64,000 nt of DNA from Streptomyces sp. NBC_01775 (GTDB lineage Bacteria > Actinomycetota > Actinomycetes > Streptomycetales > Streptomycetaceae), in NCBI RefSeq assembly GCF_035917675.1, contig NZ_CP109104.1, positions 8,432,001-8,496,000 on the forward strand. The letters are read 5' to 3'. This document shows positions 16,812 to 25,875 of the stretch, one piece after another. The stretch's first letter is position 1. Each line of letters opens with the position of its first letter. Below the pieces are notes generated by a model, which worked only from the letters and a program-made list of their open reading frames with translations, did no database searches and had not been told where the DNA came from. The translations under genes and the position numbers were made by a program.

Positions 16812-16850
16812 TGGGGCTGGTCGCGCAGTTCCCCGCGCCCCTTCGGGGCT
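16812..16850. repeat. Streptomyces-type intergenic repeat
   Basis: Contains GCGCAGTTCCCCGCGCCCCT followed by TCGGGGC, forming a GCCCC/GGGGC hairpin. From memory this unit recurs in intergenic regions of many Streptomyces genomes; only this copy is visible here. Confidence 0.5.
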
Positions 16851-17064
16851 CGCCCCCGCGCCGGGCACGCAGGATCCGCCGGACAGCCGTAGGCCGGTCG
16901 CGGGCAGGCGCGGGTCGAGGGCGGCCAGGCTGTGTTTCGGCGTAGTGCGGGAAGGTGTCGCGGGCGTGTCCCACCCCTACGAGGAGGATGGGCCCCCGAG
17001 GTCGTTCAGACGGTGAACGGCGACGTGCGGCCGACCGTGAATCCGAGCGTCTGACGGTCCTCCG

Positions 17065-18027
17065 TCACTTCGCCAGGGCCGCACGGAGGAACGTGAGGAT
17101 CTCCGCCTGGGCGGTCTCGGCCTGTGGTTCCACGCCGGGCATGGCGAGGAACGCGTGCTTTGCTCCTGGGTATTCGGAATGCCGCACAGAGGTCCCAGCC
17201 GCGTGGAGCCGCTCGGCGTAGCGGCGGCCGTGGTCGGCGACCGCGTCCTGGGTGGGCACCACCACGAGCGCGGGGGCGAGCCCGCTCAGGTCGTCCGCGT
17301 GCAGCGGCGAGAGCGCGCCGGCGTCGGCTCCCGGCGGGACGGCGAGCCGCTGGAAGAGCCGCAGTAGCGGCAGGGCCCGGGTCGGGCTGTATGCGTACTC
17401 GGCGATCGAGGGGTGGTCGAACATCGTCCCGGTCACGTCGACTGCGGGGTTGACCAGCACCTGCGCCTTGAGCTCCAGGCCCGCCTCCCTGGCCCGGATG
17501 GCCGTCAGCGCGCTGATCAGCGCGCCGCAGCTCTCACCGAAGACGGCCGTGCGCGCCGGGTCGACGCCCCACTGCGCGGCGTGGCGCACCACGTGGTCGA
17601 GCACGTCCCAGCCGTCGTCGGCGGCGTTCGCGAGCGGGCTGTCCGGGGCGAGGAGGCGGTGCTCGACCGAAACGACGAGGGCGGGCAGCCGGGCGGCGAG
17701 GTGGCTGTTGGTCCAGTCGCACTGCACCGCCGTGCCCACGAAGCCGCCTCCGTGGACATGGACCACGAGTGGCAGGTCGGTCCGGGCGGCGGCCTCGCCG
17801 TCTCCCGTCGACGCCGGCCGGTACACCCGGACCGGTAGGTCGCGGCCGGGCAGCGTGATCTCCTGCCAGCCGATCGCGGCGCCGGGATTCGGTTCCCCGA
17901 GGATCGTCCGCGCCGTGCTGGAGGCCCGGAAGCGGTTCTCCGCGTCGCGGTAGGCAAGCAGTTCCTCGGTCGTTATCACCGAGAAGTCCGGCTCCAGCGG
18001 CCGTTTCGAGGTAGCGATCTCGCTCAT
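17065..18027 (-). CDS. Alpha/beta hydrolase, HSL-like esterase
   Basis: 320 residues. The oxyanion-hole motif HGGGF at 92-96 and nucleophile elbow GESCG at 164-168 (Ser166) place it in the hormone-sensitive-lipase esterase family. Asp in VVVPTQDAVADHG and His in GAKHAF near the C-terminus complete the triad. It has no signal peptide. It should hydrolyse short-chain or aryl esters; the substrate is unknown. It is divergent from the TetR gene at 18160 with a 17-bp palindrome between them, so repression by that TetR is likely. Confidence 0.92.
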   Translation of the reverse strand: MSEIATSKRPLEPDFSVITTEELLAYRDAENRFRASSTARTILGEPNPGAAIGWQEITLPGRDLPVRVYRPASTGDGEAAARTDLPLVVHVHGGGFVGTAVQCDWTNSHLAARLPALVVSVEHRLLAPDSPLANAADDGWDVLDHVVRHAAQWGVDPARTAVFGESCGALISALTAIRAREAGLELKAQVLVNPAVDVTGTMFDHPSIAEYAYSPTRALPLLRLFQRLAVPPGADAGALSPLHADDLSGLAPALVVVPTQDAVADHGRRYAERLHAAGTSVRHSEYPGAKHAFLAMPGVEPQAETAQAEILTFLRAALAK

Positions 18028-18096
18028 GTCTCCTTCTTCCCTCCCGGCCGGATGCCGGGTGTGTCATTGCGGTCGGACAGCACCTTGTCCTCATTA

Positions 18097-18113
18097 TGCA
18101 CGCGGTGCGTGCA
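18097..18113. promoter_or_regulatory. TetR operator between esterase and TetR genes
   Basis: TGCACGC-GGT-GCGTGCA, a perfect palindrome with 7-bp arms in the 132-bp divergent gap. Position and symmetry match an operator for the TetR at 18160, controlling both genes. Confidence 0.75.
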
Positions 18114-18159
18114 ACAGCAAGTGCATAGGTTAAGCTGAGTCTGGGACGAGAGGGGCGAG

Positions 18160-18813
18160 ATGACTGGCCGAAGGCGATGGTCGACCGAGGAGATCCTGGA
18201 CACGGCGGCGGAACTGCTGCGCACGAGCGACGCCGAGTCGTTCAGCGTGCGCAAACTCGCCGCAGTGCTCGGGACCGACTCCTCCAGCCTCTACCGGCAC
18301 TTCCGCAACAAGACCGAACTGCTGCGCGCGGTCGCCGACCGGATCCTGCTGGCTGCCATGGACGGCTACCGCTCCGAGGGGGACTGGAAGCAGCGCGTCA
18401 CCGCCCTGGCCCTGCACCTGCGCGAGGCATTCGGCGAGCAACCCCAACTCGCCACGGTGTGGGGACGCTACGGGTCCGGCGGCACCGGGTCCCGATTGGT
18501 CATGGAGGAGCTGCTGCAGGCCCTGCGTGCGTCCGGCCTGCCCGACGAGGAGGTACCGGTGCGATACCACCGCATCGTGATCCTCCTCGCCGCGCTGATC
18601 GCCTCCGAGGCCGGTATCTCCACCATCACCCCCAAGGAGTACGAGCAGGGCATGGAGCAGTTCCGCGTCGCGGTGCTCGGCGCCGACCCCGAACGCTTCC
18701 CCGCCCTGGCCCACTTCGCCCGCGACGTCCGCCCCCTCGGCGCAGATCGCCGCGCCGCGTTCGAGGAGATCGTCGCCGCCCAACTCGCCCACATCGAGTC
18801 CCAGATCCCCTGA
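18160..18813 (+). CDS. TetR-family transcriptional regulator
   Basis: 217 residues with a TetR HTH at about residues 8-55 (SVRKLAAVLGTDSSSLYRHF). The TetR_C-type ligand domain contains LATVWGRYGSGGTGSRL. ATG 18160 is preceded by GAGAGGGGCGAG. It is divergent from the HSL-like esterase, whose substrate or product is a reasonable effector guess. A 7-bp-stem hairpin (18815-18832) follows the stop. Nothing else is visible to 19039. Confidence 0.9.
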   Translation: MTGRRRWSTEEILDTAAELLRTSDAESFSVRKLAAVLGTDSSSLYRHFRNKTELLRAVADRILLAAMDGYRSEGDWKQRVTALALHLREAFGEQPQLATVWGRYGSGGTGSRLVMEELLQALRASGLPDEEVPVRYHRIVILLAALIASEAGISTITPKEYEQGMEQFRVAVLGADPERFPALAHFARDVRPLGADRRAAFEEIVAAQLAHIESQIP

Positions 18814-19039
18814 TGCGCCGGATTGCCGGCGCGAAGCGGTCCGTAGTCGCGGGGCCGGACTCCGGCCGGGACACGGGGCGTCCGAAGATGTGGCCCGCCG
18901 CTGCCCGTCCTCGCCGATGTCCGTCTCAGCCTTCGAAGACCTCGTGCCGAGTAGGCCCCTAGCGTTGTGTCCGGCCACCTATGCCCCCGCGCGTTCTATG
19001 CCCCCGCGCGTTGACGACGTGGCGGGTTCCTTTTGACCG

Positions 19040-19237
19040 TCAGGGAGACAAGGCTGGTGGCGCGGTCCCGGCGGCCGTCGCCTCCTCGGAGGCGGAGAGG
19101 AAGGCTCCTCCGATCACGCCGCCGGCGACGACGGCACCGCCGACCGCGGTGCTGGTGGCGATGACCGTGCGCCGGGTGGGCGCCGGGTAGGGCTCGTCGG
19201 CTGGTATGAGGGCTGGAGCTTCGGGTTCAGTGGACAT
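19040..19237 (-). CDS. Short Tat-signal-like protein, probably truncated
   Basis: 65 residues. PTRRTVIATSTAVGGAVVAGGVIGGA is the arrangement of a twin-arginine signal, and the reading frame ends only about 20 residues after the hydrophobic part. No mature domain remains, so this is probably the 5' end of a lost secreted oxidoreductase; a small exported peptide is the alternative. It follows the alcohol dehydrogenase remnant at 19253 on the same strand. Confidence 0.4.
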   Translation of the reverse strand: MSTEPEAPALIPADEPYPAPTRRTVIATSTAVGGAVVAGGVIGGAFLSASEEATAAGTAPPALSP

Positions 19238-19252
19238 GCATACGCCTTCGCT

Positions 19253-19400
19253 TCACGGCTCGATGGCACCGCCGAGGGTGGCGGGCATCAGCTCCTCGGT
19301 GTAGGCGCGGACCGGTGCCGGTCCGCCAGGCGGATGTCGCGGCCAAACAGGGCGTCGAAGCCGATCGGGGCCTTTTCGCATTGCGGGACGCCGGTCCGGA
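19253..19400 (-). pseudogene. Zinc-dependent alcohol dehydrogenase C-terminal fragment
   Basis: The minus strand reads GFDALFGRDIRLA in one frame and PAPVRAYTEELMPATLGGAIEP in another. Together these resemble the conserved C-terminus of Zn alcohol dehydrogenases (form: LFGRN...GGPAPVRAYIEELLP..L.G.IEPGRVFD). The frame change and absence of the catalytic domain mark it as dead. Confidence 0.5.
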
Positions 19401-19439
19401 TGGGGCCGACTGGTGCCGTTGCACTCCCGTGCGTCCGGG

Positions 19440-20153
19440 TCACCAGGGGATGACACCCTCGTCGTCGAAGAAGCCGCCGCGCGGCCCGTCATCCGGCAGG
19501 GTGGCGAGCCGGATCGCGATCGCGGCACCCTGCTCGGGCGTCCGTGGCGCGTTGAAGCCGGTGAAGTAGGTCGCGACGTAGCCGGGGCAGCCGGCGTTCA
19601 CGATGACATTCGTATCGGCGAGTCGGCGGGCGTACTGCGCCGTGACGCTGTTGAGCATCGACTTCGACGGTGCGTACGCGGCCATGACCGGGCCCGGCTG
19701 CAACGTCAGCGAACCCATATTGCTCGACATGTTGACGATGCGCGGCGAGCCTGCAAGCCTGCGCGGCTGAGCAGCGGGAGCATCGCGTTCGTCACCCGAA
19801 CGACCCCGAACACGTTCGTTTCGAGGACGGTGCGGACGACGTCGAGGTCGAGCGTCGTCGGATCCTGCGCGCCACCGTCGATCCGGCCGGAGATGCCCGC
19901 GTTGTTCACGAGCACGTCGAGCCGTCCTGCCGTCCGCTCGATGGTCGCCGCCGCTGCGGCGACGCTCTCGTCGGAGGTGACGTCGAGGGCGGCCCCAACG
20001 CGTCGACGCCTGCGGCACGCAGACGCTCGACGGCCTCCTCGCGCCTGGCGTCGTCGCGAGCTCCGACCGCGACCGTGAAGCCAATCGCCCCGAGACCGTG
20101 TGCGATGGCGAAACCGATTCCCTAGTTCGGCCGGCTACCAGCGCGGTCTTCAT
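19440..20153 (-). pseudogene. Short-chain dehydrogenase, multiply frameshifted
   Basis: From ATG 20153 (MKTALVAG) the frame breaks within 10 codons. Pieces in other frames give the SDR features LDVLVNNAGISGRIDGGAQD with the NNAG motif, RIVNMSSNMGSL, and YAPSKSMLNSVTAQYARRLA with the YxxxK catalytic pair. The C-terminus is VIVNAGCPGYVATYFTGF. At least three frameshifts are needed. It sat divergently to the LysR pseudogene at 20250, so a whole regulator-enzyme unit has decayed. Confidence 0.8.
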
Positions 20154-20249
20154 GTTGTTGTTCACCCGATCCGTGCCCGGCGAATCGCGCACTTGTTGTC
20201 CAAGACAGATTCAGCACGGCGGGATACCCACCAGGTATCGAGCGTAGGC

Positions 20250-21133
20250 TCCGCCCAAGGACGATCTCGAGACCCGCGAGCTTCGGTACTTCATCGCCGT
20301 CGCCGAGGAACCGCACTTCGGACGTGCCGCCGATCGGCTCGGGATCGCACAGCCGCCGCTCTCACGCGCGATCCGCCAGATGGAGCGGCGGCCCGGCGTC
20401 CAGCTCCTCGACCGGACCGTCGCGGAGCGGCGCTCACCGACGCCGGCTAGGTCCTGCTCCGCGAGGCCCGAGCGGCCCTCGACGCGGTCGCGGCTGCCGC
20501 ACGTCGGACGCGGCGTGCCGGAGATCCGAAGCAGTCGCTGGTGCTGGTGACGAAAGCGGGGCGTCCCACGAGCTGCTGCGACGGCTCCTCCACACGCTTG
20601 CGGGCGAACCCGGTGCGGCACCGGTCGAAGTCCTCCTGTGCGAGGTCGGCGAGCAGGCACGGCTACTGCGCAACGGACGCGCCGACGTGGCGATCACGCA
20701 CCAGCCGTTCGACGACCTCGCCGGCTTCGACACCCAAGACCTCTGCGTCGAAGGCCAGATCGCGCTCCTTCCCGCAGGGCATCCGCTCGCCTCACGCGAT
20801 CAGCTCACGCTGGCGGACGTCCGCAACGTGCCGGACCTGCCAATCGCTCGATGGCCCCGGCTCGACGGGTCCTACCCGGACGGGCCCGGGCCGGAGGTGC
20901 ACACCCAGTCACAGCTCGCTCAGCTCGTAGCACTCGGAAAGACGCTGCTCGTCATCCCCGCCTCCAGCCGGGCCTGGCAGTGGCCCGATCACGTCGCGGT
21001 GCCCGTCGCCGACGCACCGGACGTCACCACGGTGCTCGCATGGCCGCCGAACAGCCACTCACCGGCAATTGCCTCACTCGTCCGTTCGGCGGCCGGGCTC
21101 CGCGGCACCGCGCTGCCAGCGCCCGCGGGCTGA
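20250..21133 (+). pseudogene. LysR-family regulator, frameshifted
   Basis: The N-terminal segment [20 protein letters not shown] followed by [16 protein letters not shown] is a clear LysR HTH. It is followed by a frameshift and a TAG near 20450. The effector domain continues in another frame (ADVAITHQPFDDLAGFDTQD, QIALLPAGHPLASRDQLTLA) to 21133. All parts are present, so the lesions are point indels. Confidence 0.8.
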
Positions 21134-21510
21134 GAGCTCCCGATGTGCGCCTGAAGCGGGCGTCGGGGTCGCGGAAGGCCGTAGGGCGGGCGACGTCCTC
21201 GTCCTCGAGGTCGGCCCTCGCGGCCGAACATCCGCAGCCTGGTCATTGACGGCATTCAGCCAGGTCACGCCGCGCACGTCCCCCGCCCTCGGGAACGACG
21301 TCCTCCACCCTTCGCCTCGGCGCCGGCCTCCTCCAGATACCGCAACTGCTCACACCCGGAATGGCGCCCCGCGACCGTCCAGGCAGGGCCCTGGTCAACT
21401 GTCGACCGAGATGGCCAGGTATCGGTCGGCGTCGCTGAGCGTGGCTGCCGCTCACGGCTCCTCCGGGCCCCCTCGCCCTCGTGGCGCTCGGGTCGTGGGC
21501 GCCTTTCGAG
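21134..21510. other. Gene-free stretch
   Basis: No frame here has recognisable motifs or a convincing start with ribosome site. Short overlapping frames on both strands look like decayed sequence. Confidence 0.5.
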
Positions 21511-21538
21511 CTATTGGGTAGACTGACCTACCTAATAG
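21511..21538. promoter_or_regulatory. 28-bp TetR operator
   Basis: CTATTGGGTAG-N6-CTACCTAATAG: 11-bp half-sites with a single mismatch pair, centred on ACTGAC. It lies just before the ribosome site of the TetR gene at 21555, so autorepression is likely. The AT content is high for the region, as expected for a promoter. Confidence 0.82.
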
Positions 21539-21554
21539 ATGACAAGGAGACGTG

Positions 21555-22163
21555 ATGAGTGACACCGGCACTGCGGCGACGCCGCCCAGGGGGCGGCGGG
21601 GGACCGCGCGCGAGCGGCTGCTGGCCGCCGCGTCGCGCCGCTTTTATGCGGACGGTGTGTCGGCGACAGGGATCGACACGATCACTGCCGAGGCGGGCGT
21701 GGCGAAGATGAGCCTGTACAACAACTTCTCCTCCAAGGGCGACTTGGTGATGGCCTACCTCGATGCGCGGCATGAGGAGTGGATGGGGCTGTACCGGCGG
21801 CGGCTGGAAGAGGCCCGGGATCGGCACGGGGGTGTGCTTGCGGTCTTCGACGCGTACGCCGATCATGCGGCTTTCGCCTATGAGCACGGTTTTCGGGGGT
21901 GCGGCCTGCTGAACGCGGCTGCCGAACTGCCCGCCGGGGACGAGGGGCGGGCATTGGTGCGCCGGCACAAGGAGGAAGTGGAGTCCCTGCTCGTCGGGCA
22001 CCTTGAGGAGTTGCTGCCCGGGCGGCCCCAGGAGGCGCGCGCGGTCGCGGAGCATCTGGCGTTCTTGCTGGAAGGCGCGGTGGCGCGCGCAGGCCTGGAG
22101 GGTGGGGGCGCGCGTCTGGAGCATGCCCGGAGGTTGGCGGCGGACCTGTTGGAGCGGCTGTGA
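21555..22163 (+). CDS. TetR-family transcriptional regulator
   Basis: About 202 residues. HTH at residues 20-60 (ATGIDTITAEAGVAKMSLYN, then NFSSKGDLVMAYL), with a C-terminal domain containing FRGCGLLNAAAELP, which is shared by a common group of TetR regulators of exporters. ATG 21555 is chosen over GTG 21552 because AAGGAG ends 5 nt before it. The stop overlaps the DMT exporter start (GTGA), so both are co-expressed from the operator at 21511-21538. Confidence 0.92.
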   Translation: MSDTGTAATPPRGRRGTARERLLAAASRRFYADGVSATGIDTITAEAGVAKMSLYNNFSSKGDLVMAYLDARHEEWMGLYRRRLEEARDRHGGVLAVFDAYADHAAFAYEHGFRGCGLLNAAAELPAGDEGRALVRRHKEEVESLLVGHLEELLPGRPQEARAVAEHLAFLLEGAVARAGLEGGGARLEHARRLAADLLERL

Positions 22164-23218
22164 CGCGGCTCGTCGAAGATGCGGCCGGTTCGGTGCGCGT
22201 GGGGTCGTTGTGTGTGCTCGTTGCTTCGGTGCTGTGGGGCACGACGGGCACCGTCGCGACCTTCGCCCCGACGGTGGGGCCCCTTGCGATCGGGGCCGTC
22301 GCCATGGGTCTGGGCGGACTGCTTCAGGCGCTGACGGCGGCGCCCCGCATCGTCCGGGAAGCACCCGGGCTGCGTGCGCAGCGCGGTGTGGTGCTGCTCG
22401 GCGGGGTGGCGGTGGGGACCTACCCTCTGGCGTTCTACACCTCCATGCACCTGGCCGGAGTCGCCGCCGGGACGGTGGTTTCCATCGGCTCGGCCCCACT
22501 CGCCTCGGCCCTGGTCGAGCGCGTCGTGGACGGCCGCCGCCTGACGCGCCGCTGGATGCTCGGCGCCGCTCTGGGTCTGTCCGGGACAGTGCTGCTGTGC
22601 GTGGCCGAAACGGCCCAGGCGCACTCCGCCTCCGGTGCCGGATCGGTGAGATCGACCGTGCTCGGTGTGGGCCTTGGCCTGGTGGCGGGGCTCACCTATG
22701 CCCTGTATTCCTGGGCGGCACACCGGCTGATCAGCCGCGGTGTCACCTCCGGCGCGGCGATGGGCAGCGTCTTCGGGCTGGGCGGGGTGCTGCTTGTGCC
22801 CGTGCTGCTGGCCACCGGCGCTCCGCTCCTCAGCTCTGGGTCGAACGCGGCCGTCGGCGCCTATATGGCTCTGGTACCCATGTTCGTCGGCTACGTCCTG
22901 TTCGGCTGGGGTCTGGCGCACATCCCCGCCAGTACCGCGACCACGCTCTCGCTGCTGGAGCCCGCCGTCGCCGCCGTGCTGGCTGTGCTGATCGTCGGTG
23001 AACAGCTGCCCCCGCTGGGATGGGCCGGCATCGCCTTGGTCGGCGGTTGCCTCGGCGTGCTCACCATGCCGTCGCGGACGGCTCCGCAGCCGCGAGCGAT
23101 CACCACGAGGCTCAACACCTGCGCCGAGGGACGCGCCGTCGCTCAGCCCCTCCGCGCTCCGGTCCGGGACACGGCACCGTGCGCATCCACCGGGCCCGAA
23201 CAGGTCTCCAGGAGCTGA
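22160..23218 (+). CDS. DMT-superfamily exporter (EamA type)
   Basis: 352 residues with about ten membrane segments in two EamA repeats. The first includes LCVLVASVLWGTTGTVATFA, the second VGAYMALVPMFVGYVLFGWG with LLEPAVAAVLAVLIVGEQL, the usual conserved end. Such proteins export metabolites, amino acids or drugs from the cytoplasmic membrane. The GTG start lies in the stop of the TetR gene, so the pair forms a self-regulated efflux operon. About 45 hydrophilic residues after the last membrane helix are longer than usual and may result from loss of the original stop. Confidence 0.9.
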   Translation: MTRLVEDAAGSVRVGSLCVLVASVLWGTTGTVATFAPTVGPLAIGAVAMGLGGLLQALTAAPRIVREAPGLRAQRGVVLLGGVAVGTYPLAFYTSMHLAGVAAGTVVSIGSAPLASALVERVVDGRRLTRRWMLGAALGLSGTVLLCVAETAQAHSASGAGSVRSTVLGVGLGLVAGLTYALYSWAAHRLISRGVTSGAAMGSVFGLGGVLLVPVLLATGAPLLSSGSNAAVGAYMALVPMFVGYVLFGWGLAHIPASTATTLSLLEPAVAAVLAVLIVGEQLPPLGWAGIALVGGCLGVLTMPSRTAPQPRAITTRLNTCAEGRAVAQPLRAPVRDTAPCASTGPEQVSRS

Positions 23219-23286
23219 CCGCGCTGCGGTTGGGCGCCGAACGCGTCCTCCTCGGCGTACATGTCGTCCACCGCCGGCACATCGCC

Positions 23287-23331
23287 CGCCGACACCGCCG
23301 ACACCGCCGACACCGCCGACACCGCCGACAA
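23287..23331. repeat. Tandem 9-bp repeat, five copies
   Basis: CGCCGACAC repeated four times and then CGCCGACAA, head to tail. In one frame it would encode (ADT)n. It lies just before a peptidase remnant and in no intact gene. Confidence 0.8.
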
Positions 23332-23430
23332 GACGAAGGCCACGCCTTTGACAGCCCGGACAACGCGATCGCCCTTTACCGCGCGGTGGAACGCCTCCTC
23401 GCCGAGCACCTGGGTGGCGCGAGCCCGACA
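23332..23430 (+). pseudogene. S9-type peptidase C-terminal remnant
   Basis: Plus-strand QDEGHAFDSPDNAIALYRAV followed by ERLLAEHLGG matches the last 30 residues of S9 acyl-aminoacyl/dipeptidyl peptidases (DEGHGF...N...FY..VE.FLAEHLGG), including the catalytic His. Everything upstream has been replaced by the tandem repeat. The remaining 23430-23700 has no supported gene. Confidence 0.55.
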
Positions 23431-23701
23431 GGGGCTGGAAGGCCGATGCGGCACCTTTCCGCTCGCCCGTTCGTCAGGTTGGTCGTGGGGGAGGGGGAGA
23501 CCCCTCATGCCTCCTGGACGGTGATCATGCCGTCGCTGCCGCCGGCTCGTGGCGACGGAGCAGGTGGCGTGGTCACCGCGGGGATGCACGGGCCGAAGGA
23601 CCTCACGAGGTGCCTGCGGCGCCGTTGTCGGGCCGCCTTGACCGGCGACAGGATGTACCCCGTTCGTACGCGTGTCCGGCGATCGTGATGGAGCGTGAAG
23701 A

Positions 23702-25750
23702 GTGGTCAGCAAGCCGAACCGCCGTACGGTCCTGGGCGTCACCGCCGGCGCCGCGCTCCCCTGGGTGCTCGCCGCCCCCGCCCCCGCCACACCCTCCGCC
23801 CCCGCCGCGACGCACCGCCGCGTCACGGTCCATTCGCCGAACCGCCGGCTGCGGGTGACCGCCGGAGTGGCGAACGGGCGCCTCTGGTACGAGGTCGCGC
23901 GCCGCGGCCGGGTCCTGGTGGCCCGCTCCGGGCTCGGGCTCGACCTGGCCGACCGGCCGTCGCTCACCAGCGGTCTGGTGGTGGAATCCGTCGAGCGCAG
24001 GACGATCGACGAGTCATGGCGTCCGGTGTGGGGCTCCGACGCGCTCGTCCGCAACCACGCCAGGGAGTGCGTGCTGCGGACCGTGCAGTCGGCGAGTGGG
24101 ATACAGCTGCATCTGGTCGTCCGGGTCTTCGACGACGGCGTCGGTTTCCGCTATCGCCTGCCGGCGCAGGCCGGGCTCGACACCTACACGGTCACCGCCG
24201 AGCGCACCGAGTTCGCGCTGCCGCCCGACGCCACGAGCTGGTCGCTGGCGGCGGGTACCGACTGGAGAGCCGACGAACGGCACTACCGGCAGGTCCAGTT
24301 GTCCCAGGTCGAGACCGCGCAGACCCCGCTCACGCTGGTCACACCGGGCGGTCAGCACATCGTGGTGCACGAGGCGGCGCTGATCGACTATCCGAGTATG
24401 ACCCTCGCCGCCGAGACCGGCCGGCCGGGTACCTTCACCAGTGAGCTGATCAGCCTTCCCGACGGCACGAAGGCCCGCCTGTCGGGTGAGTTCTCCACCC
24501 CGTGGCGCACGCTGACCATCGGCGACCGTCCTGGTGATCTCGCCGAATCGCACTTGACCGAGAACTTGAACGAGCCCTGCGTACTCACCGACACGTCGTG
24601 GATCTCGCCCGGCACGTATGTCGGTGTCTGGTGGGAACTGCAACGGCGGCACACGACCTGGACCGAGGGGCCGCGACACGGGGCGACGACCGAACGCGTC
24701 AAGCAGTACATCGATTTCGCCAGGGAAGCGGGCGCGAGCAACGTACTCGCCGAGGGGTGGAACACCAACGCCGGCGGTGAGTGGACCGGCCAGGACTTTC
24801 TCACGCCACAACCGGATTTCGACCTGCCCGAGGTGCTGCGCTACGCACGGGCCAACGGCATCGGGTTCATCGCGCACAACGAGACCCGCGGTTTCGTCGA
24901 CTATTACGAGCAGCACCTGGACACGATCTTCGCGCGGTACGCCGAACTCGGTATTCACACGGTCAAGACCGGCTATGCCACCAAGTTCGTGCTGGGCGGG
25001 GTGAACCGCAGCCATTACGACCAGGAAGCCGTGCGCCACTACCAGCGGGTCATCGATGCTGCGGCCCGCCACAAAATCATGATCAACGCGCATGAGGCCA
25101 TCAAGCCGACCGGACTGGCACGCACCTACCCGAACATGATGACCGGCGAGGGGGTGGCCGGGATGGAACAGCACAACTACATGGGGCGGCTCGGGAATCC
25201 GCCGGAGCAGGCCACGGCCCTTCCGTTCACCAGGTACATGGGTGGGCCGGCCGACTACACCCCGGGCGTGCTCAACGTGACCTGGGACCCGGCCGGGCTC
25301 GGTACCCGGGTCCAGACGACCTCGGCCGCGCAACTCGCGCTGTACTCGGTGTTCTTCAGCCCGTTGCAGATGCTGGCCGATACCCCGGAGAACTACCGCT
25401 CCCACCCGGGATTCGCGTACCTGAAGGACATCCCGGCCAGCTGGGACGAGACCCGGTTCCTGGACTGTGTGATCGGCGACCACACGGTCGCCGCCCGCCG
25501 GAAGGGCCGCACCTGGTATCTCGGCGCTATCACCGACGAGCACGACCGGACACTGCGGGTGCCGCTGCGGTTCCTGGGACCGGGTCGGCACCGCGCCGAG
25601 ATCTACCGCGATGCCGCCGACACCGACTGGCACGACAACCCGCTCCCGATCGACGTTCGGACCGAGGTGGTGCGGTCGTCCACGGTGCTGACACTGCGAC
25701 TCGTCGGCGGTGGTGGCACCGCGATCCGGTTCCGGCCCGCGCGCTCCTGA
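23702..25750 (+). CDS. GH97 glycoside hydrolase, inverting alpha-glucosidase-like, Tat-secreted
   Basis: 682 residues. NRRTVLGVTAGAALPWVLAA at the N-terminus is a twin-arginine signal followed by Ala-Pro residues, so the enzyme is exported. An N-terminal beta-sandwich (to ~270) precedes a TIM barrel and a C-terminal beta domain. Against Bacteroides SusB as I remember it, the key glutamates are all present: Glu394 (AHNETRG), Glu465 (NAHEAIKPTG), Glu483 (TGEGVAG) and Glu489 (GMEQHN). Retaining GH97 enzymes have a nucleophile Asp where this protein has VKTGYA, so inverting alpha-glucosidase-type chemistry is expected. It is monocistronic. Actinobacterial GH97 members are less common than Bacteroidetes ones. 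Confidence 0.88.
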   Translation: MVSKPNRRTVLGVTAGAALPWVLAAPAPATPSAPAATHRRVTVHSPNRRLRVTAGVANGRLWYEVARRGRVLVARSGLGLDLADRPSLTSGLVVESVERRTIDESWRPVWGSDALVRNHARECVLRTVQSASGIQLHLVVRVFDDGVGFRYRLPAQAGLDTYTVTAERTEFALPPDATSWSLAAGTDWRADERHYRQVQLSQVETAQTPLTLVTPGGQHIVVHEAALIDYPSMTLAAETGRPGTFTSELISLPDGTKARLSGEFSTPWRTLTIGDRPGDLAESHLTENLNEPCVLTDTSWISPGTYVGVWWELQRRHTTWTEGPRHGATTERVKQYIDFAREAGASNVLAEGWNTNAGGEWTGQDFLTPQPDFDLPEVLRYARANGIGFIAHNETRGFVDYYEQHLDTIFARYAELGIHTVKTGYATKFVLGGVNRSHYDQEAVRHYQRVIDAAARHKIMINAHEAIKPTGLARTYPNMMTGEGVAGMEQHNYMGRLGNPPEQATALPFTRYMGGPADYTPGVLNVTWDPAGLGTRVQTTSAAQLALYSVFFSPLQMLADTPENYRSHPGFAYLKDIPASWDETRFLDCVIGDHTVAARRKGRTWYLGAITDEHDRTLRVPLRFLGPGRHRAEIYRDAADTDWHDNPLPIDVRTEVVRSSTVLTLRLVGGGGTAIRFRPARS

Positions 25751-25875
25751 CCGGCACGGGCGGGGGAGCGGCGTCGGCGATGAGGCCCGGCCTCCCGGTG
25801 CCTGGCGTGAGCGAACGGGGCGGTTCGGCCGGGATGCTTCCTGATTCCTGCGACTCCCGCATCCTCGGTTCGGCT

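Noticed and set aside
18130..18978. Minus-strand frame opposite the TetR at 18160
   Set aside because: Composition-driven shadow. The plus-strand TetR has clear HTH motifs and the palindrome fits its promoter.
23287..23331. Tandem repeats as a CRISPR array
   Set aside because: Units are 9 bp with no spacers and there are no cas genes; it is simple tandem slippage. No CRISPR array was seen anywhere in the window.
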